From Galdieria partita (taxonomy: Eukaryota > Rhodophyta > Bangiophyceae > Galdieriales > Galdieriaceae): DNA of 64,000 nt. The translations under genes were made by a program, and so were the position numbers. This document shows, piece by piece, positions 44,017 through 53,077 of the stretch (positions within the stretch are counted from its first letter, which is position 1; the number at the start of each line of letters is the position of its first letter). The DNA is taken from contig BQMJ01000013.1 in the NCBI GenBank assembly GCA_025991245.1, forward strand, positions 232,828-296,827, written 5' to 3'. Under the pieces are notes generated by a model. The model saw only the letters and a list, made by a program, of their open reading frames with translations, was not told where the DNA came from and did not search any database.

Positions 44017-44761
44017 GGAAGAGATTGAAAATAACTGCGGAAATATAAATGGAATAGCCGACGGTAAGTGTGCAACGGTCCTGAAGCAATTGCTGGGGAC
44101 CAATTTGACCAATGAATATTTCAATTTTGCGGCCACCACCGTGGCGGGGGTAATTAAAGGGTTTACGGATTCAGCGAATCTTTACGATTATTCTTATTCG
44201 GCTTTCGAATTGCAGCTTATTTCGTTATGTCGTGAAATACATGACTTGTGTACCCCTGCGATTGCTGATGTGTGTGCAAAATATTCGAGTGCTGACTTGG
44301 CTTTTTCATCTTTCATTTCATCTCTGTGTGGTTGCTTTTCTGACATAGGTGGTCCATGTAGCTCCACATGTTCAGGATATTATTCAGTGCCTTCGACTAC
44401 TAGTTGCTCAGAAAAACTATGCGTGGCTAATTTGGCGAATATTCATTTGAGACAATCGGTCTTGGGAGAAAATGTCGTCGTCGAGAATCTCTGCTCTGGA
44501 TGCACTTATAAGAATCCTTGTAGATGTGAAATTCTACTTCCTTCAAAAGGATTTCCTTCTGAAGCTTATTCCTATGTAGTGCAACAAATTTGCAGTGGTA
44601 GTTCTACCAGTTGCTATACGTTGGATTTAGCGACAGGAAAAAAAAATAAGACTTCTTGCGATTATTTAGAAACGAACGATTCTTCGAATGAAATGTCATT
44701 GTTTAACTTCTGCAGTGTGGCTTTGGTTCTTACTTTGTTGATGATTCTTATTCTGTCCTGA
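44015..44761 (+). CDS. poxvirus G9/A16/J5-like entry-fusion protein
   Basis: 248 residues, cysteine-rich, with a single C-terminal span (about 228-247) and no signal peptide or myristoylation start, as in the J5-like branch of the poxvirus entry-fusion proteins. Landmarks are SSLCGCFSDIGGPCSSTC, SEKLCVANLA, NLCSGCTYKNPCRCEI and QQICSGSSTSCYTLD. Many cysteines would be paired by the cytosolic Erv1-like pathway. Three paralogues in the window (45169, 47740, 54468) share the CGC...C...C.P and SGC...C.C blocks. The start overlaps the divergent start at 44016; the 3' end overlaps the coiled-coil gene by 66 bases. Confidence 0.72.
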   Translation: MEEIENNCGNINGIADGKCATVLKQLLGTNLTNEYFNFAATTVAGVIKGFTDSANLYDYSYSAFELQLISLCREIHDLCTPAIADVCAKYSSADLAFSSFISSLCGCFSDIGGPCSSTCSGYYSVPSTTSCSEKLCVANLANIHLRQSVLGENVVVENLCSGCTYKNPCRCEILLPSKGFPSEAYSYVVQQICSGSSTSCYTLDLATGKKNKTSCDYLETNDSSNEMSLFNFCSVALVLTLLMILILS

Positions 44762-45172
44762 AAGTTCCGATGATGAATCCTCTAGTTCTTTTTTCTTTCG
44801 AAGGAGAGAGCTTAAGTCGTCACTCTGTCTTTGCGCGTTCACCAGCAGCGCAGCCTTTAGTTCTTTATCTGTTGCTTCTTCTAGCCATTTTCTGTAATGT
44901 TTCAAGCGTTTTTCTTCTTTGTCGATCTCTTGTTGTAGTTCCTGTTGTCTTTCTTTAAGCAAGCCACGGAGTGTCCCTATTTCTTCTTGCAGCATTTTGG
45001 CAGAATTTTCTAGTTCAGCTTTTTCCTTTTGTAGTTTTTTGCGAACTTGTTCCAACGAATCCATTGAGCATTTCTTAATCGTTTCATCTAGATGGGCGAT
45101 CTCTCTGTTGACTGCATCTAATTTGAGTATGAGTAGACCCACTTTTTTCCTGTCTAAAGAAGCCGTCTTCAT
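44696..45172 (-). CDS. coiled-coil protein
   Basis: 158 residues from ATG 45172, overlapping the upstream stop (ATGA). Nearly the whole length (about 10-140) is heptad-like and Lys/Glu/Leu/Gln-rich (LEQVRKKLQKEKAELENSAK), with no membrane span and a polar Gln/Asn/Ser tail. It is probably a scaffold or oligomerising virion protein. Co-transcription with the 45169 entry-fusion gene is likely. Confidence 0.6.
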   Translation of the reverse strand: MKTASLDRKKVGLLILKLDAVNREIAHLDETIKKCSMDSLEQVRKKLQKEKAELENSAKMLQEEIGTLRGLLKERQQELQQEIDKEEKRLKHYRKWLEEATDKELKAALLVNAQRQSDDLSSLLRKKKELEDSSSELSGQNKNHQQSKNQSHTAEVKQ

Positions 45173-45924
45173 CGTTTTTTTTGATTTTTGAAAAAGACAG
45201 CAATGGAAAAAAAGGCAATAAGAATAAGCCACAGTCCGCTATAAATAAACAACAATTCCAAGACAGATTTTTTTGTTGAGGTTTTTTTGAGCACAGTGGA
45301 ATCCTCGCATGTAACTACTTCTCCTGAATTGCTATCGATACAGTAGGTTGAGCTTTGAGAGCATTGATTTTGAACGACTCCAGCTACTATAGAATTTTTG
45401 ATGATGTCGGTGTTTTCTATAGTACAGTTGCATTCTTTGCAAGTTCCGCAAAGATTGTACAATCCCAATCCTCCGATGAAAGAATCGCTTGAATAAATTG
45501 AAAAATTGGCTATATCGCAAAAGCTATCGTCGCAAATGTCAAAGGCGATTCCTGAACCGTCGACTCTTGGTATAGTTTCGGAGGGTCGGCAAATAGAGGA
45601 ACAAGCGGGAGTTAGACCGTATTTCAAGGCGTCTTGGATGTATTCTTCTATAGGAAGATGACAACCGCACCATTTCCAAGCTTGAGGCCATTTCTTCAGC
45701 TGTCTTGCACTCAAGTTGGAACATTTCTTTAGTAATGCCTTGAAACACAGGCCAGGTGTGGTTCTACATAAGAAGAAGGCGCTTTGATTTCCGACCGGAT
45801 CGGAAAAGTCCAGGTTTTCTATAGTAGAAGCAAAGTTGGAAGCAGCTTCTTGCAATTTTGAGTAAGAAGAATAGGAGTTTGGTGGAGACTTTTGCTCCAG
45901 ATAGTCATAGAATTGGCTTTCCAT
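45169..45924 (-). CDS. poxvirus G9/A16/J5-like entry-fusion protein
   Basis: 251 residues with a C-terminal span (about 224-245). It carries FLCRTTPGLCFKALLKKC, WCGCHLPIEEYIQDALKYGL, PACSSICRP, ICDDSFCDIA, LCGTCKECNCTI and QNQCSQSSTYCID. The CGCHL.....Y...L..GL...CS..CRP block is shared closely with the 54468 product. Family known from poxviruses as part of the entry-fusion complex; homologues are widespread in NCLDVs. No N-terminal signal. Confidence 0.78.
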   Translation of the reverse strand: MESQFYDYLEQKSPPNSYSSYSKLQEAASNFASTIENLDFSDPVGNQSAFFLCRTTPGLCFKALLKKCSNLSARQLKKWPQAWKWCGCHLPIEEYIQDALKYGLTPACSSICRPSETIPRVDGSGIAFDICDDSFCDIANFSIYSSDSFIGGLGLYNLCGTCKECNCTIENTDIIKNSIVAGVVQNQCSQSSTYCIDSNSGEVVTCEDSTVLKKTSTKKSVLELLFIYSGLWLILIAFFSIAVFFKNQKKR

Positions 45925-45948
45925 TATCTAAGTTTTTTTTGAGCATCT

Positions 45949-46715
<767 letters not shown>

Positions 46716-46725
<10 letters not shown>

Positions 46726-46901
46726 CTATGCAGTAATTTGTCTGCTTCTATTTTAACGTTTTCCTTTCTGAGCTTGTCCTCATGATATTTTTTCCAGTCG
46801 AAAGAACAACTGTGGTTGCGAAGACAGGCTATGCACATTCTCTGTGTGCATTTGCAGAAAAAAAGGAGTTGTCTTCTGTGGCACCTTCCACATCTGTCCA
46901 T
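46716..46901 (-). CDS. AN1-like zinc-finger protein
   Basis: 61 residues. RCGRCHRRQLLFFCKCTQRMCIACLRNHSCSFDWKK-type spacing (C..C, C.C, C..C, H.C, then FDWK) fits the AN1 zinc finger, which occurs in ubiquitin-linked stress proteins. A basic helix (LRKENVKIEADKL) follows. It may bind ubiquitin or the proteasome pathway, next to the ubiquitin gene. The start follows CTTTGATTTAA. The 3' end overlaps the downstream gene by ten bases. Confidence 0.6.
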
Positions 46902-46918
46902 TTAAATCAAAGGTTTCT

Positions 46919-47335
46919 TCAACATTGGATTTTGTAGGTAGAACTATAGACATATAGGTATTGACCGTTGTTCATGGCAACAGGTTGTGCTTCATCGTCG
47001 CATGAATTCGGTTTGGTGAGTTTCAGGCAGTTCTGATATTCCTCTTCGTTGACGGTCTTTTCGCAAGTCCCCTTATCAGAGATTTCGGAACAAAAACTGA
47101 GACAAGCTGACTGGTAAGGAACTCGAAAAGTGCTTAGAACGTAATATGTATTCCAACGAAAGAAATTAGCATAGGGTTCCGAACAGCTTTGACTCACTTG
47201 CTCGAGATTGGAAGCGCCACATGGAATGGTAGGAGGTGAAACAGGTGGACTATACGAAACAATGATGAAGACAGCTAGTCCTAAAAAAATGACCATTTCC
47301 AACAGAATTAGGAATAGAATGAGACTTTTTTTCAT
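46919..47335 (-). CDS. cysteine-containing type II membrane protein
   Basis: 138 residues from ATG 47335. A basic start (MKKS) and span (about 4-30) precede a Pro-rich segment (SPPVSPPTIPCGASN) and a Cys-rich ectodomain (VSQSCSEPY, QSACLSFCSEISDKGTCEK, QNCLKLTKPNSCDDE, KIQC). Topology matches the 46177 product, though sequences differ. It overlaps the upstream gene stop by four bases. Probably part of the entry-fusion group; unassigned. Confidence 0.55.
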   Translation of the reverse strand: MKKSLILFLILLEMVIFLGLAVFIIVSYSPPVSPPTIPCGASNLEQVSQSCSEPYANFFRWNTYYVLSTFRVPYQSACLSFCSEISDKGTCEKTVNEEEYQNCLKLTKPNSCDDEAQPVAMNNGQYLYVYSSTYKIQC

Positions 47336-47724
47336 CGGTATGGTTGCAAAAGCATTTTTATAAGAAGTATCATCATGATGAAAGTGCATAAACCCAAAGC
47401 AATGGACTCCAAGTCGACTGTCTTGAAAAAGTCTTTCACGTCGGACCATCTGAGAATCACGTCGTCATCGTCATCGTCTTTCTGTCGGCGTCGACAGATA
47501 TCAGGTTCTCGGTTATCCAAGGTAACTGACAGTCCCTTTTGAAAAGAGTACATAGCTAGCTCTTTAAGTAATTCAGGAGTGGTCAGAAGAGTCACTTTTC
47601 TACCGTCCAGATACATGGTTTTCGCATCCGCACAAGAATCGGCGAGCTGCGAAACGGAAATAGGAGTGCTAGTTCTTGCGTCTACTACGTCGTATTTTCT
47701 CACCAAACGAAATAATTGCTCCAT
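47332..47724 (-). CDS. C-terminally anchored membrane protein
   Basis: 130 residues from ATG 47724, preceded by TTTAAA. The N-terminal domain (about 1-75) is small and mixed alpha/beta (KTMYLDGRKVTLLTTPELLK), then an acidic linker (KDDDDDDVILRW) and a C-terminal span (about 106-128). No family recognised. Co-linear with the 46919 gene (ATGA-type overlap). Confidence 0.5.
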   Translation of the reverse strand: MEQLFRLVRKYDVVDARTSTPISVSQLADSCADAKTMYLDGRKVTLLTTPELLKELAMYSFQKGLSVTLDNREPDICRRRQKDDDDDDVILRWSDVKDFFKTVDLESIALGLCTFIMMILLIKMLLQPYR

Positions 47725-47739
47725 TTTAAAGAAAGACAT

Positions 47740-48420
47740 ATGTGCTCGCTATCTCAGATAGAAAACGGTGATTGCTTTCTTATTCTTTCTTCTATGAAAA
47801 AGGTTGACGCGGAAAGCATGGTGTATTCTTCGGTATTACCGCTATACTTTTCTTCCGTCAACTTAGATTCTCTAAGAGCTTCTTCATTAGATGAACAGAT
47901 GTACCGAATTTGCGACCATTTCGATACAGGATGTCGACTATTTCTTTCCTCTTATTGTTCGGAATATAGCAGAAGCGAGATAGCCCGGTCCGTTCCTCTT
48001 GTTCTGTTTTGTGGCTGTGTCGATGATTCTTGTAGTTCTTTATGTCCTCGATATTCTTCTTCTACTGGCTGCACGAAATGCTATATTGATTCGTCGGCTG
48101 TTAGGCAAGTTTTTCCTGTATTTTGTGGTGGCTGTGACAAGAATTGTGAATGCGAACTTAAACTTCCTTCTTCTTCTTCTGAAGTTGACTCGAGCGATTT
48201 GAAGAAGGCCTTTCTGAGTAAATGCAATCGGTCCAAATCTGTCTGTTACCAGGGATCTTCTAGAATCGACTGTCCTTCCTTCTTAAATACCGGAAATTTC
48301 CGTGGTCAAGTTTCAGTTGTTATTTTGTGGTTGGTGATAGCTATTTTCACTTCAGTTGCTGTAGTGGCCTATGGAAGACATAAATTCTATACTAGTTCCG
48401 GAAGTACGATTAGTTGGTAG
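47740..48420 (+). CDS. poxvirus G9/A16/J5-like entry-fusion protein
   Basis: 226 residues from ATG 47740. No signal; C-terminal span at about 187-209. Landmarks are YRICDHFDTGCRLFLSSYC, LFCGCVDDSCSSLCP, TGCTKCYID, FCGGCDKNCECELKLP, FLSKCNRSKSVCYQ and RIDCPSF. The CGC...SC..LCP and CGGC...C.C blocks match the 44015 and 45169 products. The last 50 bases overlap the ThyX gene. Confidence 0.7.
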   Translation: MCSLSQIENGDCFLILSSMKKVDAESMVYSSVLPLYFSSVNLDSLRASSLDEQMYRICDHFDTGCRLFLSSYCSEYSRSEIARSVPLVLFCGCVDDSCSSLCPRYSSSTGCTKCYIDSSAVRQVFPVFCGGCDKNCECELKLPSSSSEVDSSDLKKAFLSKCNRSKSVCYQGSSRIDCPSFLNTGNFRGQVSVVILWLVIAIFTSVAVVAYGRHKFYTSSGSTISW

Positions 48421-49048
48421 AACGGTATTTGTGGATGGAGAGGATTTTAAAGACCAAGGAAATTTAACGGACTTGATAGCTTATTGTGCTAGAGTGTCGA
48501 ATCCTGAAAACCAGCAGAAAGCTGAAAACAATTCCAGGTTGATCGAGTATTTGATAAGGAACCGTCATTGGAGTCCTTTTGAAATGGTTCATCTTGTTTT
48601 TGAGATTGTCACTACTCGAGAAGTTTCCAGGCAGATTCTTCGTCATAGATCATTTTCTTTTCAAGAGTTTTCGCAACGATATTCGTCGCCGTGTGTTGAA
48701 TGTCGCTATCAGTCCAAAAAGAATAGACAGGGATCGGATGAAACTATCCCTGTTGATGAAGAATTCGAAAAAAAATGGATGTTTTATCAAGGATCTGTCT
48801 CCAACTTTGCTGTGCATTGCTACGAATGGGCCGTAGACAACGGCATTGCGAAAGAAGTAGCTCGAAAAGTCCTACCTGAAGGTCTGACAGTAACGAAAAT
48901 GTACATGGCAGGGTCTCTTAGAAGCTATATTCATTATGTTCAACTTCGCTGTTCCGAAGACACACAAAAAGAGCATCGGGAAGTGGCAAAAAAAATAAGG
49001 AAAATTATTGAGGAGGACCTTAATTTTCATTTTTTTTCATTTTGTTAA
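48371..49048 (+). CDS. thyX: FAD-dependent thymidylate synthase ThyX
   Basis: 225 residues. The ThyX signature is present at 91-104 as RHRSFSFQEFSQRY (RHRxxSxxExSxRY), with an earlier CARVSNPENQ block and NRHWSPFEM, and later KVLPEGLTVTKMYMAGSLRS. It methylates dUMP to dTMP using folate and FAD, taking dUMP from the dUTPase at 33895. ThyX is common in bacteria and in some large DNA viruses. The start overlaps the entry-fusion gene by 50 bases; the stop overlaps the convergent repeat-protein gene by four. Confidence 0.93.
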   Translation: MEDINSILVPEVRLVGRTVFVDGEDFKDQGNLTDLIAYCARVSNPENQQKAENNSRLIEYLIRNRHWSPFEMVHLVFEIVTTREVSRQILRHRSFSFQEFSQRYSSPCVECRYQSKKNRQGSDETIPVDEEFEKKWMFYQGSVSNFAVHCYEWAVDNGIAKEVARKVLPEGLTVTKMYMAGSLRSYIHYVQLRCSEDTQKEHREVAKKIRKIIEEDLNFHFFSFC

Positions 49049-50535
49049 GTTTTGCAGTAAAATGGTTGTTGTTGTCGGTAATTATTGGAAATAATCTTTC
49101 CTTCTGCTTGCAATTTTCTATAAGTGGGACCGCCTACGACAATGGGATAGTTGGTTACTGGGCTCCGTATGCAGGTCCTTTCTCTCATTCTTCTTCCTCT
49201 GTAGTTGCAAGGAAGAACTGGGCTGCTTTCAAGAACGGGAGCCAAGCCTTCTTTGCTTAGTTTTTTCCAAGAAGGACCTCCCACGAGAATGGGATAGTTT
49301 GTTTTGGGACTTCGCACACACGATCGCTGTGTTCTGTCTCTTAGCATAGCGCCGAGTCTCTGAGCTGCGGTAGGTTCTTCTTTTACCTCAACTTCGATTT
49401 TGACTTCTTCTTCAACAGGCTCTTCTTCCTTCAACGGACTTACTTGTCGGTTGAATTCAGCTGGAGTTATTGTTCTTCTTGTTCTTCTTCTTGACGAGCG
49501 GGCTTCGACGCTTTCAGGTCGAGCCTCTTCCATTATGGCATATTCTTCAGCGGGAGTGATCGTTGTGCGTCGTCGTGATCGGGTTGATCTTGCTTCGACG
49601 CTTTCTGGACGAGCTTCTTCCATCATAGCATATTCTTCGGCGGGAGTGATCGTTGCACGTCGGCGAGATCGGTAGGATCTTGCTTCGACGCTTTCTGGAC
49701 GAGCTTCTTCCATCATAGCATATTCTTCAGCAGGAGTGATCGTCGTACGTCGTCGAGATCGGTAGGATCTTGCTTCGACGCTTTCAGGGCGAGCCTCTTC
49801 CATCATGGCATATTCTTCAGCGGGAGTGAGCGTTGTACGTCGTCGAGATCGGTAGGACCTTGCTTCGACGCTTTCAGGGCGAGCCTCTTCCATCATGGCA
49901 TATTCTTCAGCGGGAGTGAGCGTTGTACGTCGTCGAGATCGGTAGGACCTTGCTTCGACGCTTTCAGGGCGAGCCTCTTCCATCATGGCATATTCTTCAG
50001 CGGGAGTGAGCGTTGTACGTCGTCGAGATCGGTAGGACCTTGCTTCGACGCTTTCAGGGCGAGCCTCTTCCATCATGGCATATTCTTCAGCGGGAGTGAG
50101 CGTTGTACGTCGTCGAGATCGGTAGGACCTTGCTTCGATGCTTTCGGGTCGTTCGTACTCTTCTTCTTGTTCTTCTTCAGCTGGTGCGTCGCCTTCTTCT
50201 TCTTCCTCCTCCTGTATCATAGCGAGCTCTTCCGCGGGAGTCATCTCAGGCTCTTCTTCTTGTTCTTCTTCCTGTTCCTCCTGTTGTTGTTCTTCAGCTT
50301 CTTCAATGGCTCTTTCTTCCTCGGGAGTGATACTTCTTCTTTCTCCTTCTTCTTGTTCTCTTTCGATTTCATTCAGTATTTGCCGTTCTTCCTCTTCTTC
50401 TGGCTGTCCATAAAATTCGGGTTCTCCTCCAAGATACCTTGATGGAGCGGAATAATAGTCTCCGCTTCTTCTTGTTCTTCTTTGAGAATATCGTGACGCC
50501 ATCCTTTCACTTTGTGCTTTTCTTCGAGAAGACAT
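49045..50535 (-). CDS. Arg/Glu repeat protein with two 2-cysteine adaptor domains
   Basis: 496 residues from ATG 50535. An Arg/Ser/Tyr-rich head, a long Glu/Gln-rich acidic region (about 55-140), then about eight 30-residue repeats (RPESVEARSYRSRRRTTLT then PAEEYAMMEEA) with alternating basic and acidic faces. The C-terminal about 100 residues hold two 2-cysteine adaptor-like domains (CVRSPKTNYPILVGGPSW and CIRSPVTNYPIVVGGPTY, each followed by KL). It looks like a structural or DNA-organising virion protein; the adaptor modules suggest bridging to partners. The start follows TATTAAAAAAGAGAAA. Confidence 0.72.
   Translation of the reverse strand: MSSRRKAQSERMASRYSQRRTRRSGDYYSAPSRYLGGEPEFYGQPEEEEERQILNEIEREQEEGERRSITPEEERAIEEAEEQQQEEQEEEQEEEPEMTPAEELAMIQEEEEEEGDAPAEEEQEEEYERPESIEARSYRSRRRTTLTPAEEYAMMEEARPESVEARSYRSRRRTTLTPAEEYAMMEEARPESVEARSYRSRRRTTLTPAEEYAMMEEARPESVEARSYRSRRRTTLTPAEEYAMMEEARPESVEARSYRSRRRTTITPAEEYAMMEEARPESVEARSYRSRRRATITPAEEYAMMEEARPESVEARSTRSRRRTTITPAEEYAIMEEARPESVEARSSRRRTRRTITPAEFNRQVSPLKEEEPVEEEVKIEVEVKEEPTAAQRLGAMLRDRTQRSCVRSPKTNYPILVGGPSWKKLSKEGLAPVLESSPVLPCNYRGRRMRERTCIRSPVTNYPIVVGGPTYRKLQAEGKIISNNYRQQQPFYCKT
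49501..50160 (-). repeat. 90-bp tandem repeats, about eight copies
   Basis: The word TGCTTCGACG recurs every 90 bp (49591, 49681, 49771, 49861, 49951, 50041, 50131), marking in-frame units of 30 codons. Middle units are almost identical; the outer ones have diverged. Confidence 0.92.
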
Positions 50536-50565
50536 TTTCTCTTTTTTAATACAGCCTGACAAAAT

Positions 50566-51846
50566 TTATCGTTTCGGTCGTTCGAAACGGATCTTCTCGA
50601 GTTCATCCGTTAGATGCATGGCTCGATTCATGATGTTCTTAGCGGCGTTTCTGGCTTTTTCCATAGTTTCTTCACTGCAGAGATCGGCATAGCGAGAAGC
50701 TTTGATGTCGTCGTAATAGTTGCTCATGAGTATCAATGTTCCAGCTGAGCTGAATTCTCCAAGGTCATCTACTAGATTGTTCAAACCATTACAATTATCT
50801 CGAACTTCTGCCTTCTCTTCCACTACAGTCTTCCTGGGAACGACCACTTTCACGAAAGCATTTTTGTAAGGAGGGCAACTCACCGTCATGGGAGGAACGA
50901 TTTGCAGCACAAAGGGAAATTCATCAAAGACCAAGTCTATCAATGCATCTGGATGAACATTCTTCAAATGAGGGTACTGATGGAAATTGTCTTCCCTGAA
51001 TGGTACAATGACTTTTTTGACCCTCAATCTCTTTAGAATTTGTAAAGCTCTTTCTCTGATTTCCTCATTCTGTGTATTCTCCACCACGAAACCTAAGAAA
51101 CGTCCTATCTCGAATGCCGCGCTGGATTCTACGGATATCCTTCCATAGTCGATGATCACAGGAAGATATTCACATCCTGTCACCACATATTCTCCTGCTA
51201 ACGTTATTCGGGTGGGACGATCGAGGGGTCGAATGATGACGTTCTGGTCGTGAAGATCTCCGTGACCTTTTCCAAGTATTTTTTGCATTAATGCAACGGA
51301 AAGCATCAAGTTAGCGATAACTCGTTCAAACTGTTCCAAATTCAATGGAGTGCTATGGATGGGCGACCCTGGAACATATTCCAATGCGATCATCTGAACA
51401 TCTCGACCGAATGGCTTGCAAAGAAGAGTTCCAAATGAAGGAGAAGGGCAATTCAGTTGGTCGTAGGTGAGCATGAACGTAGGAATTCCTGCCAATCGGA
51501 GGTTATTTATGGCTTTTCCATTTTCATAGTCGGGCTGTTCGTAAAGTCTTCTGTTGAGTTTCAAAGCAAAAGGCACCCTGTCTCTGTCAACTCGATGAAA
51601 AGGACCTTCGTCTTCGGTATAATCTTCGAATACAGTCACTCCATCGACACCGTTTCCTATAATTCTTTTCAAGGCGAAATGTTTGGCTAGTCGATAGCTT
51701 TCCGGTGTGTTTTGCTTCAGTATCCAGAAGAGATATTGGAAAGCAGAAAGTAAAGTGGCAGCTGCTCGACAGTCCAAAGGTTCCTTGATCAGCGATTTCA
51801 GTAAAGGCAAGTTAACCGTTTTCTCTTTTTTTCGAAATAAGTCCAT
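50566..51846 (-). CDS. protein kinase-like protein
   Basis: 426 residues. A glycine-loop-like GNGVDGV is at 64-70, the VAIK lysine at K96 (VPFALKLNRR), catalytic loop HGDLHDQN at 195-202 and a DYG metal motif at 233-235, so the core catalytic residues are present. The HGDLHxxN form is that of ABC1/APH-like and NCLDV kinases rather than the HRD type. The C-terminal third is helical and specific to this protein. It probably phosphorylates viral or host proteins in the virion or factory. Start follows GGAATTAAAAAA. Confidence 0.78.
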   Translation of the reverse strand: MDLFRKKEKTVNLPLLKSLIKEPLDCRAAATLLSAFQYLFWILKQNTPESYRLAKHFALKRIIGNGVDGVTVFEDYTEDEGPFHRVDRDRVPFALKLNRRLYEQPDYENGKAINNLRLAGIPTFMLTYDQLNCPSPSFGTLLCKPFGRDVQMIALEYVPGSPIHSTPLNLEQFERVIANLMLSVALMQKILGKGHGDLHDQNVIIRPLDRPTRITLAGEYVVTGCEYLPVIIDYGRISVESSAAFEIGRFLGFVVENTQNEEIRERALQILKRLRVKKVIVPFREDNFHQYPHLKNVHPDALIDLVFDEFPFVLQIVPPMTVSCPPYKNAFVKVVVPRKTVVEEKAEVRDNCNGLNNLVDDLGEFSSAGTLILMSNYYDDIKASRYADLCSEETMEKARNAAKNIMNRAMHLTDELEKIRFERPKR

Positions 51847-51882
51847 TTTTTTAATTCCAGGTCATTAAAACAGACAGATCAA

Positions 51883-52095
51883 ATGAACGGAATCGTTTAC
51901 ATGGTGATCGCCATTGTGGTGATATTAGTAGGCGTAGGTATGTGGTCCTTTGCGGATTTTGTGTTGGTTCCTAAATCATCTAAAGGAGGTAGTCGTAGCA
52001 CCGCGGTTCCAGGAACTCGTAAAATAAGTTATTCAATGCCTTTGGAAAGAACCGGTCCATATTCTCCGAAAGTGAGATCGCCATATGCATATTAA
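51883..52095 (+). CDS. small single-pass membrane protein
   Basis: 70 residues, span at about 4-27 (IVYMVIAIVVILVGVGMWSFADF), then a Ser/Pro/Arg-rich tail ending SPYAY. It matches the next small protein at 52114 in the span (VVILVGVGMW / VVILIGVGLW), so the two are tandem paralogues. Starts after CATTAAAACAGACAGATCAA. Confidence 0.58.
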   Translation: MNGIVYMVIAIVVILVGVGMWSFADFVLVPKSSKGGSRSTAVPGTRKISYSMPLERTGPYSPKVRSPYAY

Positions 52096-52113
52096 AAAGA
52101 GAGATCGATCATC

Positions 52114-52245
52114 ATGGAAGCAGCAATTATTCTACAAATATCTTCTATTGTGGTTATTCTTATTGGAGTGGGATTATGGGGATATGGAGACTATCTGATG
52201 TACAAAGAAGTAGAATCTCTAAGCGATTCGAGCAAAAAAAAGTAG
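52114..52245 (+). CDS. small single-pass membrane protein, paralogue of 51883
   Basis: 43 residues, mostly one span (about 5-24, QISSIVVILIGVGLWGYGDY) and a short charged tail ending KKK. It shares the VVILxGVGxW...D core with the 51883 product and lies 18 bases after it. The tail of the first protein is replaced by a short acidic-basic end. Confidence 0.55.
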   Translation: MEAAIILQISSIVVILIGVGLWGYGDYLMYKEVESLSDSSKKK

Positions 52246-52272
52246 AATGAATGAATGAATGAATGAATGAAT
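52245..52272. repeat. GAAT microsatellite, seven copies
   Basis: Seven perfect GAAT units directly after the 52114 stop. Tetranucleotide runs can change length; it lies between genes and has no evident coding role. Confidence 0.9.
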
Positions 52273-52300
52273 TTCTCACTGTGTTTGCCTTTTTTTTTCT

Positions 52301-53077
52301 TCATTCATTTTCTCCCACGAAGGAATGGGCTCGTCTAAATTTATCGAACCACCAATGATGGCCTGGATGAACTTGCCGAGTTCCTTCCTGTTTGCGTTCT
52401 ATAGCTAACGGAGGATAAACGATAGAGGCACAATGAGGTTCGCTGTCATCAGGAATGAACACTTGGGTAGTTTCTGAATCTCGCTGAAGCAAAAGCTCTG
52501 AAGTTACTTCAATTCCTTCCCGTGGTTGAATAAGTCTGATTGGATGGTCCATTTTGTCTACTAAATACTGAGCATGAGATCGTCGAACTAAATAGCATTG
52601 AGCTCCTGAAAGAGCTAACGGAGTCTCAAAAAGGAATTTGGAAGAATGAATAGCTGCTGAAGGAGGGTCATGAAATAGATAGCTTAGATGGACCATGTCA
52701 TATCCTAATGGAAGGATTTCCTTTACTTTTTCTTGGAAGTCCGTTCGAAAAGTAACGTCATCTTCACAGACTATCCCATACGGTTCATCTTCAGGAAGGT
52801 CGGCTATGTGCTTGATGGCATTTAAATGAGAAAGAAAAACGGCAATTTCTAGTTTTCCTGGTCTTCCTCTTAGGAATCCCGTTTTCTCACCGATACCTGA
52901 AGTTTCTCTTGGAACGCATTTGTAAGCATACCATTCGACAAGTTCAGAATTTTTCGTAAAGGCAGACAGGAAATGGACCTGGTCTTCCAAACCAAGCTCT
53001 TCAAGAATTTTTCGAATTTTTCGTCGTCGGTCGTGTTGCTGTTCCAAATTGATGATAAATATCCTCGGAAAGAACAT
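52301..53077 (-). CDS. GT25-like glycosyltransferase
   Basis: 258 residues from ATG 53077 (an ATG at 53098 is possible). The start FPRIFIINLEQQHDRRRKI is the typical GT25 opening, LEIAVFLSHLNAIKHI follows, and the catalytic EDD is present in YGIVCEDDVTF. A later GAQCYLVRRSHAQYLVDKMD matches the acceptor region. It probably adds galactose- or similar sugars to hydroxylated or Ser/Thr-rich acceptors; the substrate is not known. The 5' end overlaps the membrane-protein gene at 53001 by 77 bases. Confidence 0.76.
   Translation of the reverse strand: MFFPRIFIINLEQQHDRRRKIRKILEELGLEDQVHFLSAFTKNSELVEWYAYKCVPRETSGIGEKTGFLRGRPGKLEIAVFLSHLNAIKHIADLPEDEPYGIVCEDDVTFRTDFQEKVKEILPLGYDMVHLSYLFHDPPSAAIHSSKFLFETPLALSGAQCYLVRRSHAQYLVDKMDHPIRLIQPREGIEVTSELLLQRDSETTQVFIPDDSEPHCASIVYPPLAIERKQEGTRQVHPGHHWWFDKFRRAHSFVGENE

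Noticed and set aside
49400-50442. Ser/Phe-rich plus-strand frames opposite the 90-bp repeat gene
   Set aside because: They arise from complementing the Glu/Arg codon runs and repeat with the same 90-bp period, without start contexts.
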